Shown one piece after another: positions 50,935-61,221 of a stretch of DNA of 64,000 nt. The stretch's first letter is position 1; each line of letters starts with the position of its first letter. The position numbers were made by a program, and so were the translations under genes. The DNA comes from Demetria terragena DSM 11295 (lineage in GTDB: Bacteria; Actinomycetota; Actinomycetes; Actinomycetales; Dermatophilaceae). The notes below the pieces were generated by a model that saw only the letters and a list, made by a program, of their open reading frames with translations, ran no database searches and was not told the origin of the DNA. The stretch is taken from assembly GCF_000376825.1 (NCBI RefSeq), contig NZ_AQXW01000004.1:310001-374000 (forward strand), read 5' to 3'.

Positions 50935-52302
50935 ATGTCCAGCCCCGAGATTGGCCAGTTGCACGAGATCCTCGCGTGCGCGCAGGATGGGGTGACGCGG
51001 CGACGCCAAGCTGAGGTTGACGACCTGAAGTTGTTGCTGACCTGGGCTGACTCTCACGGCGCAGATCCGCAGTCTGAGCCGAACCCTGTCCCGGTCAAAC
51101 GCGGTGGGCCACGCTTAGTCGCTATAGGCGGCCAGGGAACCCCAGCGGTGGTCGATCTGTGCTTTGCGGAGATGGCGATCGCACGGCGAGCCAGTGAGAT
51201 TGCAACTCGCCATGCGACGGCGGACGCGCTCGACCTGCGGCATCGGCTGCCACTGGTATGGGCACAGATGCAGGACCTGGCGTGTGAGACCTGGGTCGCA
51301 CGGAAGGTCGCTCGGATGTCTCGGCCACTGTCCCGCGCTGCTGTGCAAGTAGTGGACCAAGCTGTGGCCGACGCCATCAGTCAGTCACCGTCGCGACTGC
51401 TGGCTATTGCCGAGGCCAAGGTGGTCGAAGCCGACCAGACCGCACACGCCGCCCGGGTCGCGGAGAGTCGCACGCGCCGGGGTGTGTGGTTCCCGAAGCC
51501 GCGGCCGGGCGATCTCCTCGAGGACGACGGGGCCGCCGGCGTCCGATCTGTGTTCGGGCGCCTCGACGAGGCAGACGCCGTCGAGCTTGAGCAAGCGATT
51601 GACGACGTCGCAGAACTACTCGTTCAACACGGCGCCTACGACGATGTAGATCAACCGACGTGGGACCAGTTGCGCGCCGAAAGCCTGGGCCTCCTCGCGC
51701 GGCCCGCCGACGTTTTGGCGTTGCTGCGCGGCGAGAACCCGAACGCGGCCCGTACATCTTCTCGCTCGCGACGGAAAGCTCGGTTGGTCGTGCACGTGAC
51801 CGACACCACCTTGTGCGGCACAGCAGCCGGCATCGCACGTACGGAACATCTCGGCCCCATGGTTCTCGATCAGGTCGCCCGGGTTCTCGGCCACCGCGAC
51901 ATCGAGATCCTGCCTGTCATCGATCTGCGCGAGGTCCGCGCTGTCAATGGTTACGAACACCCCACCGATGTCCGCAACCGCACCATGATGCGCACCCTCG
52001 GTGATGTGTTCCCACACTCAGCTGCACGCCCGGAAGCCCGGGTCGATCACGATCATCCGATTCCCTACGACCCAACGGGGCCGCCAGCACAAACCGGTGA
52101 CCGTCATGACGCACCCCTGACCCGACGACATCACCGGGTGAAGACCCACCGTGGCTACCGCGTCGACCAACTCGCCCCCGGCATTTATCGATGGGCTACG
52201 CCGAACGGACTCGTCCGTTTCGTCACCCCGGCGGGCACGACCCTTGACCCGCCTCAGCCCGCCCCGCTACGCCGCATTCCCCTCAACATCACAACCGCTT
52301 AA
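50935..52302 (+). CDS. DUF222 / HNH-endonuclease family protein (REP13E12-like)
   Basis: The 455-residue protein has the DUF222 helical domain (residues about 60-260) with repeated ARKVARMSRPLSR-like stretches. Near the C-terminus a degenerate HNH segment reads ARVDHDHPIPYDP, with spaced His in RRHHRVKTHRGY, but the usual CxxC zinc knuckle is absent. Such genes occur in many copies in actinomycete genomes and may be mobile or DNA-damage linked. The box at 50907 supports SOS control. Nuclease activity is uncertain. Confidence 0.87.
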   Translation: MSSPEIGQLHEILACAQDGVTRRRQAEVDDLKLLLTWADSHGADPQSEPNPVPVKRGGPRLVAIGGQGTPAVVDLCFAEMAIARRASEIATRHATADALDLRHRLPLVWAQMQDLACETWVARKVARMSRPLSRAAVQVVDQAVADAISQSPSRLLAIAEAKVVEADQTAHAARVAESRTRRGVWFPKPRPGDLLEDDGAAGVRSVFGRLDEADAVELEQAIDDVAELLVQHGAYDDVDQPTWDQLRAESLGLLARPADVLALLRGENPNAARTSSRSRRKARLVVHVTDTTLCGTAAGIARTEHLGPMVLDQVARVLGHRDIEILPVIDLREVRAVNGYEHPTDVRNRTMMRTLGDVFPHSAARPEARVDHDHPIPYDPTGPPAQTGDRHDAPLTRRHHRVKTHRGYRVDQLAPGIYRWATPNGLVRFVTPAGTTLDPPQPAPLRRIPLNITTA

Positions 52303-52402
52303 CGCAATCTCCAAAACCAGGGCTGTGTGACCTGTACGACCTCAAGGATTCGAGCCCGTGCTTGCGTAAGGTCAGGCACGAGCGTCTGCAGATCCTCGTC
52401 GT

Positions 52403-53398
52403 TCACCCTGCTTCCGCCATGATCTCGGCGGCCCACTGGTCCGTGTGCGGAGCCCACTGCTCGCGCTCCCCCTCGTCGGCACGAGCCAACGCCCGCTCCC
52501 AGCCGATGAGTCGGCCGACTCTGGCCAGGAGGAGTGCGTCAGGAAGCGCAGCAGTCAAAGCCGACGGTGTCGCGAGGTCTGACCATCCCGAGAAATAGGC
52601 GCGCGCCAACCGCGCGTCTCGCTCGGAGTCGGCAGGGAGATCGAAGTGGTAGCTCGGGTTGCGCAGCGCAACCAGCAACGAGCACAACGGATTTCCGACG
52701 TATGCATCGCCCCAGTCAAACACCCGGGCGTCCTGCAACGCTCTGGTGCTGACATCGGCACAGAACACATTGCCAGCGTGCAGATCATCGTGCTGAATCG
52801 TCGGCGGCAAGCCGAGCGAGTCAAGCCGATCAGCGGCCTCACGGAGCGAGGCATCTGCCGCGCGCTCCTCCGGTCGCGCCCGGGCAATCCATCTGGTCAC
52901 TAGGTCCTGCGGCGCCAGTTTTGGCACACCCGCCGCGACCAAATCCTCGGCGATCGAGGCCGACGCCCGCTGAAGACGGGCATACCCACGAAGCACGCCC
53001 GACCAGGCCGACACGATCGTGTCCGCCGTGGCGACATCGCGCAGCAGTTTCCCGTGGTCCGGCTGCAGCAACCAGCCTCGCTCGGCATCTGCCGCCCAGG
53101 TAGGAATGACCGCATCAGGCGCTACCCGGCGCAGCAGGTCCAGCACCGCGGCTTCGGGTGATTGCTCAGGCACTCCAGCCTTGAACCAGGCTCTGCCCTG
53201 GTCTGTTTCGACGACGAGCAAGGTCGACCAAGGACGAATCCGCGGCTGCCGGGGTGAGGTCGGGATCCGGGTTAGGCCGCGGCGGTCAAGTGCTGCGTCA
53301 ATCCACCGAGTCGCCTCCCAGCGCCAATCATCGGTGTCCCAGACCGTGCTGGATGGTCCCCACCGACTGCTGCCGGGTAGCGGACCAGTGTCAGTCAC
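52403..53398 (-). CDS. Aminoglycoside phosphotransferase-fold protein
   Basis: The 331-residue protein is an APH/choline-kinase fold: [13 protein letters not shown] near residue 203 is the catalytic loop, and [13 protein letters not shown] near residue 228 carries the metal-binding Asp. The N-terminal ATP-binding lobe is at about residues 55-110. The natural substrate is unknown, and nothing ties it to antibiotic resistance. Its start overlaps the end of dxs by eight bases on the same strand, so it is translated from the dxs transcript. Confidence 0.85.
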   Translation of the reverse strand: MTDTGPLPGSSRWGPSSTVWDTDDWRWEATRWIDAALDRRGLTRIPTSPRQPRIRPWSTLLVVETDQGRAWFKAGVPEQSPEAAVLDLLRRVAPDAVIPTWAADAERGWLLQPDHGKLLRDVATADTIVSAWSGVLRGYARLQRASASIAEDLVAAGVPKLAPQDLVTRWIARARPEERAADASLREAADRLDSLGLPPTIQHDDLHAGNVFCADVSTRALQDARVFDWGDAYVGNPLCSLLVALRNPSYHFDLPADSERDARLARAYFSGWSDLATPSALTAALPDALLLARVGRLIGWERALARADEGEREQWAPHTDQWAAEIMAEAG

Positions 53399-55286
53399 TG
53401 CGCCCAGATGCCGTCGGGCCGAGGCGATCGAGCATAGTGGTGCTCACCACATCGGCCGTGAGACCGACCTCTTCGAGGACCTGTCCGCGCGACGCATGCT
53501 CGAGGAACCGCTTTGGCACGCCGAAGGTATGCACCGGCTGCCACTGGTCATCCTCCTGCAGCGCACTGCGCAAGGAGGCCCCGATTCCGCCCGTGACTAG
53601 ATTGTCTTCAATCACGACAACATGCTGCGCTTGGCTCGCCAACCGAAGTAGGTCGTCGCTGATGGGGAGGACCCAACGGGGATCGACAACCATGGTCGAA
53701 TGTCCTTGTGCGACAAGCTTATCCGCGGCTGTTAGCGCCAACGAGCACATCGCCCCGACTCCGACTATCAGCACTTCTGGGTTGCCTTGCACATCAAGCA
53801 GAACGTCTAGCGAGCCATCCTGCCGCTGTGCAGTGATCGACTCCCCCACATCGCCCTTAGGAAAGCGCACGACTGTCGGTGCGTCATCGACGTCCACGGC
53901 CTCGCGCAGTTGTTGCTTGACCTGTTCCCCGTCGCGTGGCGCAGCCAACTGCAAGCCGGGCACGATCGAGGAGATCGTCATATCCCACATGCCGTTGTGC
54001 GATGGGCCGTCGCTGCCGGTGATGCCGGCGCGGTCGAGCACAAAGGTGACGCCCTGCTTGTGCAACGCGCAGTCCATCAGCAACTGATCGAAGGCTCGGT
54101 TGAGGAAGGTGGCGTAGACCGCAACGACCGGATGCATCCCGGCGAACGCGAGACCGGACGCCATGGTGACGGCGTGCTGCTCAGCAATACCGACATCGAA
54201 GACCCGATCTGGGTACGCCGCAGCAAACCCGTCCAAACCCACCGGGATGAGCATTGCGGCCGTGATCGCGACCAGATCCGGGCGCTCGGCACCCAGACGC
54301 ACCATCTCTTCGTTGAACTCGTCAGTCCAGATTCGCCCGGACACCTCAAACGGCAAACCGGTCTCTGGATTGAACTTGCCGATCCCGTGCCACTGATCAC
54401 CATCGATGTCCGAGGCCGCCGGAGCATAACCGCGGCCCTTTTCGGTGATGGCGTGGACGATGACGGGTCCGCCGAAGTCGCGTGCCAGGGTCAACGCTTC
54501 TTCGAGCGCGGGAGTGTCGTGGCCGTTGATCGGACCAAGGTATTTGATCCCCAAGTCCTCAAACATGCCCTCCTGCGGCGCCACGATGTCCTTGAGGCCC
54601 TTCTTGACCCCGTGGAGCGTCTCGTACATCGCCGCGCCCACCACGGGGGTACGGGTCAGCGTCTCGCGGCCCCAGTCCAGGACCTTCTCGTAACGTCGTG
54701 TCGCGCGAAGGGATGCCAAGTGGTGGGAAATGCCACCGATCGTGGGCGCATACGAGCGCTCGTTGTCATTGACCACGATGGTCAACGGCAGGTCTTTGTC
54801 CACGGCGATATTGTTGAGCGCCTCCCAGGCCATCCCACCGGTCAGTGCTCCATCGCCGATCACCGCGACCGTGTGACGGTCACGCTCGCCGGAGAGGCGG
54901 CGAGCGGCAGCGATGCCCTCGGCCCAGGACAATGAGGTCGACGCGTGTGAGTTCTCGACTACGTCATGCTCAGACTCGGCCCGACTGGGATATCCCGACA
55001 GCCCGCCTTGCTTCTTGAGCGCGGAGAAATCATGCCGCCCGGTCAACAATTTATGCACGTATGCCTGATGCCCGGTGTCGAAGACCAACGTGTCGTGCGG
55101 CGAGTCAAAGACGCGATGCATGGCCAACGTGAGCTCGACGACCCCAAGGTTCGGCCCCAGGTGCCCGCCGGTCTTGGAGACCGACTCCACCAAAAAGTCG
55201 CGGATCTCCTGGGCGAGGGCCTCCACCTGGGGGGCGGACAGGCCTTTGAGATCAGCCGGGGAACTGACGTTCTGGAGTAATGACAC
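53391..55286 (-). CDS. dxs: 1-deoxy-D-xylulose-5-phosphate synthase
   Basis: The 631-residue thiamin-diphosphate enzyme condenses pyruvate and glyceraldehyde-3-phosphate, the first step of the MEP isoprenoid pathway. It shows [18 protein letters not shown] near residue 38, the TPP-magnesium motif [16 protein letters not shown] near residue 147, the catalytic Glu in [16 protein letters not shown] near residue 365 and [15 protein letters not shown] near residue 415. The length is normal. GTG 55286 gives the standard N-terminus. The longer ATG form would add Cys-rich residues of no family character. Confidence 0.96.
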   Translation of the reverse strand: MSLLQNVSSPADLKGLSAPQVEALAQEIRDFLVESVSKTGGHLGPNLGVVELTLAMHRVFDSPHDTLVFDTGHQAYVHKLLTGRHDFSALKKQGGLSGYPSRAESEHDVVENSHASTSLSWAEGIAAARRLSGERDRHTVAVIGDGALTGGMAWEALNNIAVDKDLPLTIVVNDNERSYAPTIGGISHHLASLRATRRYEKVLDWGRETLTRTPVVGAAMYETLHGVKKGLKDIVAPQEGMFEDLGIKYLGPINGHDTPALEEALTLARDFGGPVIVHAITEKGRGYAPAASDIDGDQWHGIGKFNPETGLPFEVSGRIWTDEFNEEMVRLGAERPDLVAITAAMLIPVGLDGFAAAYPDRVFDVGIAEQHAVTMASGLAFAGMHPVVAVYATFLNRAFDQLLMDCALHKQGVTFVLDRAGITGSDGPSHNGMWDMTISSIVPGLQLAAPRDGEQVKQQLREAVDVDDAPTVVRFPKGDVGESITAQRQDGSLDVLLDVQGNPEVLIVGVGAMCSLALTAADKLVAQGHSTMVVDPRWVLPISDDLLRLASQAQHVVVIEDNLVTGGIGASLRSALQEDDQWQPVHTFGVPKRFLEHASRGQVLEEVGLTADVVSTTMLDRLGPTASGRSD

Positions 55287-55400
55287 CAGGCAGACCTCTT
55301 TCACGCATTCAGGAACATCTGAGTCTAGTTGACACCAGTCGGTACGCCCTCCAGGGCTCACGCTGACGGCTCTGTCGCACTAGGCATCTACAGTCGACGC

Positions 55401-56057
55401 ATGCCCGAGAAGAACATCCTGTGCTTCGGTGACTCCTTGACGTGGGGCTGGGTTCCCGTACTCGAAGGCGCGCCCACCCAGCGATACACCCGCGATGTGC
55501 GATGGACCGGCGTGCTCACCGAGCATCTCGGTCCGGGCTATCACGTCATCGAAGAAGGACTCAGCGCACGGACGACCACGGCGGATGACCCAACTGATCC
55601 GAGACTGAATGGGTCTGCCTACCTGCCCGCGACGATCGCCAGTCACCTTCCGCTAGATCTGGTTGTCGTCATGCTCGGCACCAATGACACCAAGACCTAT
55701 CTGCGACGTAGCCCCGAGGAGATCGCCGTCGGAATGTCGACGCTGGTTGGGCAGATTCTGAGCTCCGGCGGCGGCGTGGGGACGATTTATCCGGCGCCGC
55801 AGGTGCTGCTCGTGGCCCCGCCAGCGCTGGGCACCATGGGCCACGACTGGTTCGCCACGATCTTCGCCGATGCGCACGAAAAGTCCCGCGCCCTAGCCCA
55901 TCACTACCGCGCCCTGGCCGACTTCATGAACATTGGATTCCTGGACGCCGGGTCGGTCATCACGACCGACGGAGTCGATGGCATCCACTTCACCCCCGAG
56001 AACAACCGCGAGCTCGGACAAGCGGTCGCGCGACGCGTACTCGAGATTCTCGATTGA
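55401..56057 (+). CDS. SGNH/GDSL-family hydrolase
   Basis: The 218-residue esterase-fold protein has block I FGDSLTWG near residue 9 (nucleophile Ser), block III LGTNDTK near residue 93 and block V DGIHFTPENN near residue 193 with the Asp-His pair. No signal is present, so it is intracellular. Relatives act as aryl or acyl esterases; the substrate is unknown. Its stop overlaps the TTG start of the following permease gene. Confidence 0.9.
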   Translation: MPEKNILCFGDSLTWGWVPVLEGAPTQRYTRDVRWTGVLTEHLGPGYHVIEEGLSARTTTADDPTDPRLNGSAYLPATIASHLPLDLVVVMLGTNDTKTYLRRSPEEIAVGMSTLVGQILSSGGGVGTIYPAPQVLLVAPPALGTMGHDWFATIFADAHEKSRALAHHYRALADFMNIGFLDAGSVITTDGVDGIHFTPENNRELGQAVARRVLEILD

Positions 56058-56998
56058 GGCTGTCCGCCCAGAGCACTTCGACGAGCGCCTACGCCACGCG
56101 AGGCTCGGTCCTCGCCCTCGTCTTGGCGGGGTTGTGTCTCGGCATATCACCAGTCCTCGTCAAAGCTGCAGCCAGTGAGCCGGTGACCGTCGCGATGCTT
56201 CGAGCTGGGATCGCGGCGCTGGCCGTGCTGCCATTCGCGGTCCGAGAAATGAAGCGTCGCGGACTGATTCCCCGCCGACAAGTCGTCTTCGCCACGTCCG
56301 CTGGCATCGCCCTTGGCCTGGATTTTTGCTGCTGGAACATCGCAGTGCAGGAGGCAGGCGCAGGCATTGCCACCGTGCTGGTCAACGTGCAGGTCCTCTT
56401 GATGCCGCTTTTGGTGTTGCTGGTGGAGCGCATCCGACCTGAGCCCGTCACGTGGGTTCTCGCGCCCATGATGCTGCTGGGAGTGGGGCTCGCTGGCGGC
56501 CTGGGAAGCGCCTCCGTGGGCACCTCTCCGACCACCATCGGGGTCGTGCTCGGAGTCGCGGCTGGCGCGGGCTATACCGGTTACCTCTACCTGCTCCGAC
56601 GAGGCGCCGTCGGACAAAACCACTGGCCGATCACGGTGCTGTGCACAGCGTGCGGCTCGGCCGCGGTTACGGCCATGATCGTCGGGGTCGTCGCCGGCGT
56701 CCTGAGCATGCCCACGAGCGCCGAGGCATGGGCGTTGATCGTCGTGCTGGCCCTGGTCAGCCAATTGCTGGCGTTCGTCCTGATCAATCGTGGCGTCGTT
56801 GGCCTTCCGCACAGCACAAGCGGGGTGCTACTCCTGCTCCCGTCCGTCTTCGCGCTCTCACTGGCTGCCGTCGTGCTGGACCAGATTCCATCGCTGAGCC
56901 AGGTGATTGGTTGCGCCGTCATCCTGACGGGCGCGGCGTACGCCGCGATCAGGGGCGGCCGGAACCGCACAGTGCGAGTCCGGCCGGTCCCGTCCTAG
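56054..56998 (+). CDS. EamA/DMT-family permease
   Basis: The 314-residue membrane protein has ten hydrophobic segments in two EamA repeats, including GLCLGISPVLVKAAASEPVTVAML near residue 25, given in part as LGISPVLVKAAASEPVT, and GVVGLPHSTSGVLLLLPSVFAL near residue 250, given in part as HSTSGVLLLLPSVFAL. TTG 56054 overlaps the SGNH stop (TTGA). It probably exports a small metabolite. It converges with the ABC-transporter operon, leaving only four bases. Confidence 0.85.
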   Translation: MRLSAQSTSTSAYATRGSVLALVLAGLCLGISPVLVKAAASEPVTVAMLRAGIAALAVLPFAVREMKRRGLIPRRQVVFATSAGIALGLDFCCWNIAVQEAGAGIATVLVNVQVLLMPLLVLLVERIRPEPVTWVLAPMMLLGVGLAGGLGSASVGTSPTTIGVVLGVAAGAGYTGYLYLLRRGAVGQNHWPITVLCTACGSAAVTAMIVGVVAGVLSMPTSAEAWALIVVLALVSQLLAFVLINRGVVGLPHSTSGVLLLLPSVFALSLAAVVLDQIPSLSQVIGCAVILTGAAYAAIRGGRNRTVRVRPVPS

Positions 56999-57002
56999 CG
57001 CG

Positions 57003-58298
57003 TCACTCGGAGCTGTCTGCTTGTTCCTTGCCCTGGAACGGGGTCTTGTACTCCAGCGCCTCATCCGAAGGCACCGGATCGCCGGTGATCTTCAGGCCAC
57101 CAGGAACCTTGGCAGGCAACGTCGGGTAGCCCGCACGGGTCGAGGGCTGGCCCGGCTTGGTGAAGTCCAGCGCCGGCGTCAGACCGCGGGTATCGACCGA
57201 GGTCTTTCGGATGGCCTTGAGAATCCCACCACGAGTCAGGTCGCCGTCCGAGCACGCCTGCTTGAGGATGGCGCCCCACACCAGGCCATTGGCATAACCC
57301 TGGTTCTGACCGTAGGTCGGGACCTGTTTGGGGTACTTGGCCTTAGTGCGCCTCGCGAGTTCCTGAGCCAGCGGTGCCTTCTCGTAGTTGTAGGGCACCT
57401 GCAGCGCTGAGGTTTCGAACTGACCGCTCAGCAGCACTGGGGCAGCAGGAGTCTCCAGCAACTGCGGGGTGTAGGACGGGCCGCTGCCAAAGATCGGCAC
57501 CTTCACGCCCTGCGCCCGGGCGACGCCGAGAGCCGACGCCGACTGGGCGGGCGTGCCCGTGATGAGCATCGCCTTGACCCCCTGTGCCTTGAGCTGGGTC
57601 ACCGCCGAGGTGAGATCGGCCTCGGTCGACGTCACGGACGAACGCACCAGGCGCATCTTGTGCTTCTTGGCGTAGTAGATGCTGCCCTTGAGTGCGTTCT
57701 TGCCGTATTCGGAGTCGACGTAGATGTGACCGATGGTGTCGCCGTCCTTGATCTTGTCCCGGCGCTGCAGTTCGGCGAGCCCGTTGATCATCTCCACGTC
57801 ATAGGTGGGGCCGACCATGACCACGTTGGGGACATCAAGGTTGTCCGAGGCCCAGGAGGCCGGGATCGCCGCCACCTTGTCATTGACGATGGGCTGCTTG
57901 AGAGCTGCGAGAACGGGCGAACCGAGCAACTGGATCAGCCCGAGCACGTCGGTTTTCATCCGGTTGTACTGCGGAACGGCCTTCTCCGCGGTGTATCCGT
58001 GATCGGCCGTGGTCACCTTGATCTTGCGACCACAGATACCGCCCTCGGCGTTGATGTCGGAGGCCCAGAGTTGGGTGCCCTGGGTAATCGCCAGCCCGAG
58101 GGTCTTGAAGACGCCGGAGGTGTCGGTGAGGTTGCCGAGGGTGATGGTGTCTTCGGTGACGCCTTCGCCGGTCTTCACGCCGCGCGCACCTTCACCTCCT
58201 CCGCCAGCGTTTTCCGGAGTCTTCAAACTGCATCCAGACACCACCAGGGTGAGAGAGGCAAGGGCGACCGCGAACGTTGTGGGGTGTCGTCGGTTCAT
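57003..58298 (-). CDS. Branched-chain amino acid type ABC transporter, substrate-binding lipoprotein
   Basis: The 431-residue precursor has a lipoprotein signal with lipobox VVSGC near residue 22, then a Gly-rich linker and a LivJ-like periplasmic-binding fold (TITLGNLTDTSGVFKTLGLAI near residue 52, given in part as LGNLTDTSGVFKTLG; INAEGGICGRKIKV near residue 85). The ligand could be a branched-chain amino acid, urea or an amide. It is last in the livFGHM-type operon, 34 bases after livM. Confidence 0.9.
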   Translation of the reverse strand: MNRRHPTTFAVALASLTLVVSGCSLKTPENAGGGGEGARGVKTGEGVTEDTITLGNLTDTSGVFKTLGLAITQGTQLWASDINAEGGICGRKIKVTTADHGYTAEKAVPQYNRMKTDVLGLIQLLGSPVLAALKQPIVNDKVAAIPASWASDNLDVPNVVMVGPTYDVEMINGLAELQRRDKIKDGDTIGHIYVDSEYGKNALKGSIYYAKKHKMRLVRSSVTSTEADLTSAVTQLKAQGVKAMLITGTPAQSASALGVARAQGVKVPIFGSGPSYTPQLLETPAAPVLLSGQFETSALQVPYNYEKAPLAQELARRTKAKYPKQVPTYGQNQGYANGLVWGAILKQACSDGDLTRGGILKAIRKTSVDTRGLTPALDFTKPGQPSTRAGYPTLPAKVPGGLKITGDPVPSDEALEYKTPFQGKEQADSSE

Positions 58299-58332
58299 GA
58301 GACGAAGGTCCTTTCCAGGGACTGAGAAACGT

Positions 58333-59487
58333 TCATCGGCGGACCATTCCGCGTAGGCGGCGGCCAATTCCGGCGGCGCCGCCGGGTTCGAAAATGATGA
58401 TGAACACGATTAATCCGCCGTACAACAGATTGGTGATCACCACGGGTGTGAAGCCGGTCCCGGACAAGTCACCGGACTCCCCCTGCAACAGGGGAATGAG
58501 CAACGGAAGTCCGAATACGACGGCCGCACCAAGGACGGCACCGGGCAGAGACCCCAGCCCACCAATGACACACATCGCCAAGAAACTGATCGCGACGACG
58601 GTGCTGTAGGTGCCGGCGTCGACCGACTCGTCTGGCTTGAGCAGACCGTCGTACCACCAGACGACCATGACACCGGCAAGACCCGCGTAGGCCGACGAGA
58701 TCGCGAAGGCGTTGGCCCGCTGTCGAGCGACAGGCACGCCCATCACGGTCGCCACGGCCTCGTTGTCCCGCAGCGCACGCCATCCACGGCCGATGCGCCC
58801 ATTGAGCGTTCCTCGGCCGATGAAATACGCCAGCGCGGTGATTCCGGCGAACAGCCAGAACATCCGCTCGTCCTTGCCGATGTGGACACCAAGGACGTGC
58901 AACTGCCCTTGGGCTTCACCAAAATTGAACCCGAAGATCTCCAGGCGAGGGGCGTACCGACCACTGGAGGTCGACCCAAAGAAGTCCGGGAAGGTCCGGG
59001 CCAACCAGTAGCCAAGGAATACCAGGCTCAGGGAGGCCACGCCGAGGTAGATGCCGCGCACCCGACCTGAGATCGGAGCGAACGCAGCACCCACTCCGCC
59101 GGTGATGGCCACGGCACCAATCGCCGCGATCCAGGCCGGCAGGCCAAAGCCGATATATGCGTCCCCGTCAGTGGGGCCGGCGAGGACTGCGTAGGACATT
59201 CCGCCGATCAGGATGAAGAACGAGTGCGCCAAGGACAGTTGTCCGGCTTGCCCGATGAGCATGGTGAGTCCGAGCGCTCCGACCGCACCGACCATGACCC
59301 AGTTGAGAACGAGGAGATAGGGATCGGTCACGAAGAGCGGCGTGGCCCACACCACGAGAACTCCGAGCGCGGCGAGTACCAGGTTGCGTACGCGGCGCTG
59401 TCCGGCGCCAGCATCGAGGGCTTGGACTGCGCGCGAAGCGGGAACGTCCCGGGTGGTTTCTGTCGTGGTCGCTGTGGTGTCAGACAC
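58333..59487 (-). CDS. livM: Branched-chain amino acid type ABC transporter permease (LivM)
   Basis: The 384-residue membrane protein has about ten hydrophobic segments and LivM features: MLIGQAGQLSLAHSFFILIGG near residue 75 (given in part as GQAGQLSLAHSFF) and the ATPase-coupling loop GRGWRALRDNEAVATVMGV near residue 232. A charged 30-residue N-terminus precedes the first helix. Its ATG overlaps the livH stop by eight bases. It pairs with LivH to form the channel. Confidence 0.92.
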   Translation of the reverse strand: MSDTTATTTETTRDVPASRAVQALDAGAGQRRVRNLVLAALGVLVVWATPLFVTDPYLLVLNWVMVGAVGALGLTMLIGQAGQLSLAHSFFILIGGMSYAVLAGPTDGDAYIGFGLPAWIAAIGAVAITGGVGAAFAPISGRVRGIYLGVASLSLVFLGYWLARTFPDFFGSTSSGRYAPRLEIFGFNFGEAQGQLHVLGVHIGKDERMFWLFAGITALAYFIGRGTLNGRIGRGWRALRDNEAVATVMGVPVARQRANAFAISSAYAGLAGVMVVWWYDGLLKPDESVDAGTYSTVVAISFLAMCVIGGLGSLPGAVLGAAVVFGLPLLIPLLQGESGDLSGTGFTPVVITNLLYGGLIVFIIIFEPGGAAGIGRRLRGMVRR

Positions 59488-60364
59488 GCACCTGCTCCAT
59501 TCTTCCGAACAAGCCAGCTGGGCGGACGACCAATACGGCGAGCATGACGAGGTAGACCGCCACGACGGCGAAGTCCCGGTCGATGTATTGAGCCGCGAGG
59601 GCCTCCGTCAAGCCGACCACCACCCCACCGACGACCGCGCCGCCGGGGGAGGTCAGGCCGCCGATGATGGCCGCAGGGAAGGCGGCGAACGCCAACGTGT
59701 GGCTCGACACGAGGCCGTTGCCACCTCCAAGCGCATTGGTTGCGAGAAACAGCACGGCGATACCGGCCAGCAACCCGCCGACGAACCACGCGCTTGAGGT
59801 CACCCGCCAACTCCGGATGCCCATGAGCGCCGCGGCCTCCTTGTTCTCAGCCTGTGCACGCATCGACAAGCCCCAGGACGTGTAGCGGAACGCTGCGAAG
59901 AACACGCCGAGAAGAATGAGGGCGACAGCCAAGGCGACGATGTAGGTCAGGGCAACGCTGGCCCCGAGGAAAGACACCGACTCACCGTCGTAGGGCTCGC
60001 CCAGGAAGGGTGGCGTGCCTGTACCGATCCGCCGAAGTATCTCGGTGAAGATCACCACGTCTAACCCGATGGTCAGAATGGCCAGGCTGTCTGAGTGGGC
60101 GCCCTTGGCATTCGACAGGAAAACCCGCTCGATGAAGAGGCCGAGGAGACCACCCGCGAGGACACCGACGAACGCGCCCACCAACCAATTGGTGTGCTCC
60201 ATCACGGAGTAGGCGATGTAGCCGGAGAATATTGCCATCGATCCGTGCGCGAAGTTCACGGTCTCGGTGGCCTTGAAGATGACCACGAAACCGACGGCCA
60301 GCAGCGCGAGAACGGCGCCCTTGCCGAGTCCGTTCACGAGGACCTGGACCAGCGTATCCATCAC
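59480..60364 (-). CDS. livH: Branched-chain amino acid type ABC transporter permease (LivH)
   Basis: The 294-residue membrane protein has eight to nine hydrophobic segments and LivH marks: ATETVNFAHGSMAIFSGYIA near residue 32 and GLSMRAQAENKEAAALMGI near residue 168, the EAA-like loop that docks the ATPases. Its start overlaps the livG stop by four bases. The start may be the second of two Met codons at 60361. Confidence 0.93.
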   Translation of the reverse strand: MMDTLVQVLVNGLGKGAVLALLAVGFVVIFKATETVNFAHGSMAIFSGYIAYSVMEHTNWLVGAFVGVLAGGLLGLFIERVFLSNAKGAHSDSLAILTIGLDVVIFTEILRRIGTGTPPFLGEPYDGESVSFLGASVALTYIVALAVALILLGVFFAAFRYTSWGLSMRAQAENKEAAALMGIRSWRVTSSAWFVGGLLAGIAVLFLATNALGGGNGLVSSHTLAFAAFPAAIIGGLTSPGGAVVGGVVVGLTEALAAQYIDRDFAVVAVYLVMLAVLVVRPAGLFGRMEQVRV

Positions 60365-61221
60365 GCCTCCTTGTCGTTGGGTGTGGATTCCTCCGAGGAA
60401 TCGACTCCCAGGTAGGCACGAATGACTTCGGGGTCTTGTTGAACGACGCTCGGGATGTCGTCGGCGATACGGCGCCCGAAGTCAAGAACCGTTACCCGGT
60501 CGGCAACTCCCATCACCAGGCTCATGTCGTGCTCAACCAACAAGATCGAGATACCAAGTTGGTCGCGAATCTGAGTGATCAAGCTGGCCATCTCGGCGGT
60601 CTCGCTTGAGTTCATGCCGGCGGCTGGCTCGTCCAACAGGAGCACGGTCGGCTCGACGTTGAGCGCCCGCGCGATATCCACTCTCTTCTGGTCGCCATAC
60701 GACAACGCACCGGCGGGCTTGTGGAGGTGATCAACCAGTCCCAAGAATTCGCAGATCTCCGCGGCCCGCACCTGGTGGCGCCGCTCTTCACGCATCGTCC
60801 ACGGTGCGCGCAGCGCGTACTGCACGAAGCCGCCCTTGGTGAGCGCGTACCGCCCCAGCATGACGTTATCCAGGACTGAGGAAGTGTCGACCAATGCGAG
60901 GTTCTGAAACGCGCGCCCAATGCCAAGGCGGGCGATCCGGTGCGCTGGGATTTTGGTGAGTTCGGTGTCGCCGAGGTGAACGTGCCCTGAGGCGATGCCA
61001 TACACACCAGTGATCGCGTTGAAACAGGTGGACTTGCCGGCACCATTGGGGCCAATCAGCGCGTGAACAGTGCCGGGCTCGACAGTAAAAGACACATCGT
61101 CCAACGCGACGATGCCACCGAATCTGACGGTCACGCCCTCGACGTGCAGAGGCCGGACATCGCGTCCAACGCCCGTCGGCGCAGTGGACTCATGAGTATC
61201 GACATGGCTCATCCTCGCCAC
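60361..61221 (-). CDS. livG: Branched-chain amino acid type ABC transporter ATPase (LivG)
   Basis: The 286-residue ATPase has Walker A GPNGAGKST near residue 57, signature LSYGDQKRV near residue 170, Walker B VLLLDEPAAG near residue 190 and switch His LVEHDM near residue 225. The inserted region between Walker A and the signature is typical of LivG. Its start overlaps the livF stop by 13 bases. ATG 61209 is an alternative start. Confidence 0.93.
   Translation of the reverse strand: MARMSHVDTHESTAPTGVGRDVRPLHVEGVTVRFGGIVALDDVSFTVEPGTVHALIGPNGAGKSTCFNAITGVYGIASGHVHLGDTELTKIPAHRIARLGIGRAFQNLALVDTSSVLDNVMLGRYALTKGGFVQYALRAPWTMREERRHQVRAAEICEFLGLVDHLHKPAGALSYGDQKRVDIARALNVEPTVLLLDEPAAGMNSSETAEMASLITQIRDQLGISILLVEHDMSLVMGVADRVTVLDFGRRIADDIPSVVQQDPEVIRAYLGVDSSEESTPNDKEA

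Noticed and set aside
52403-53398. Aminoglycoside resistance gene
   Set aside because: Only the general kinase-fold motifs are present. Nothing indicates an antibiotic substrate.
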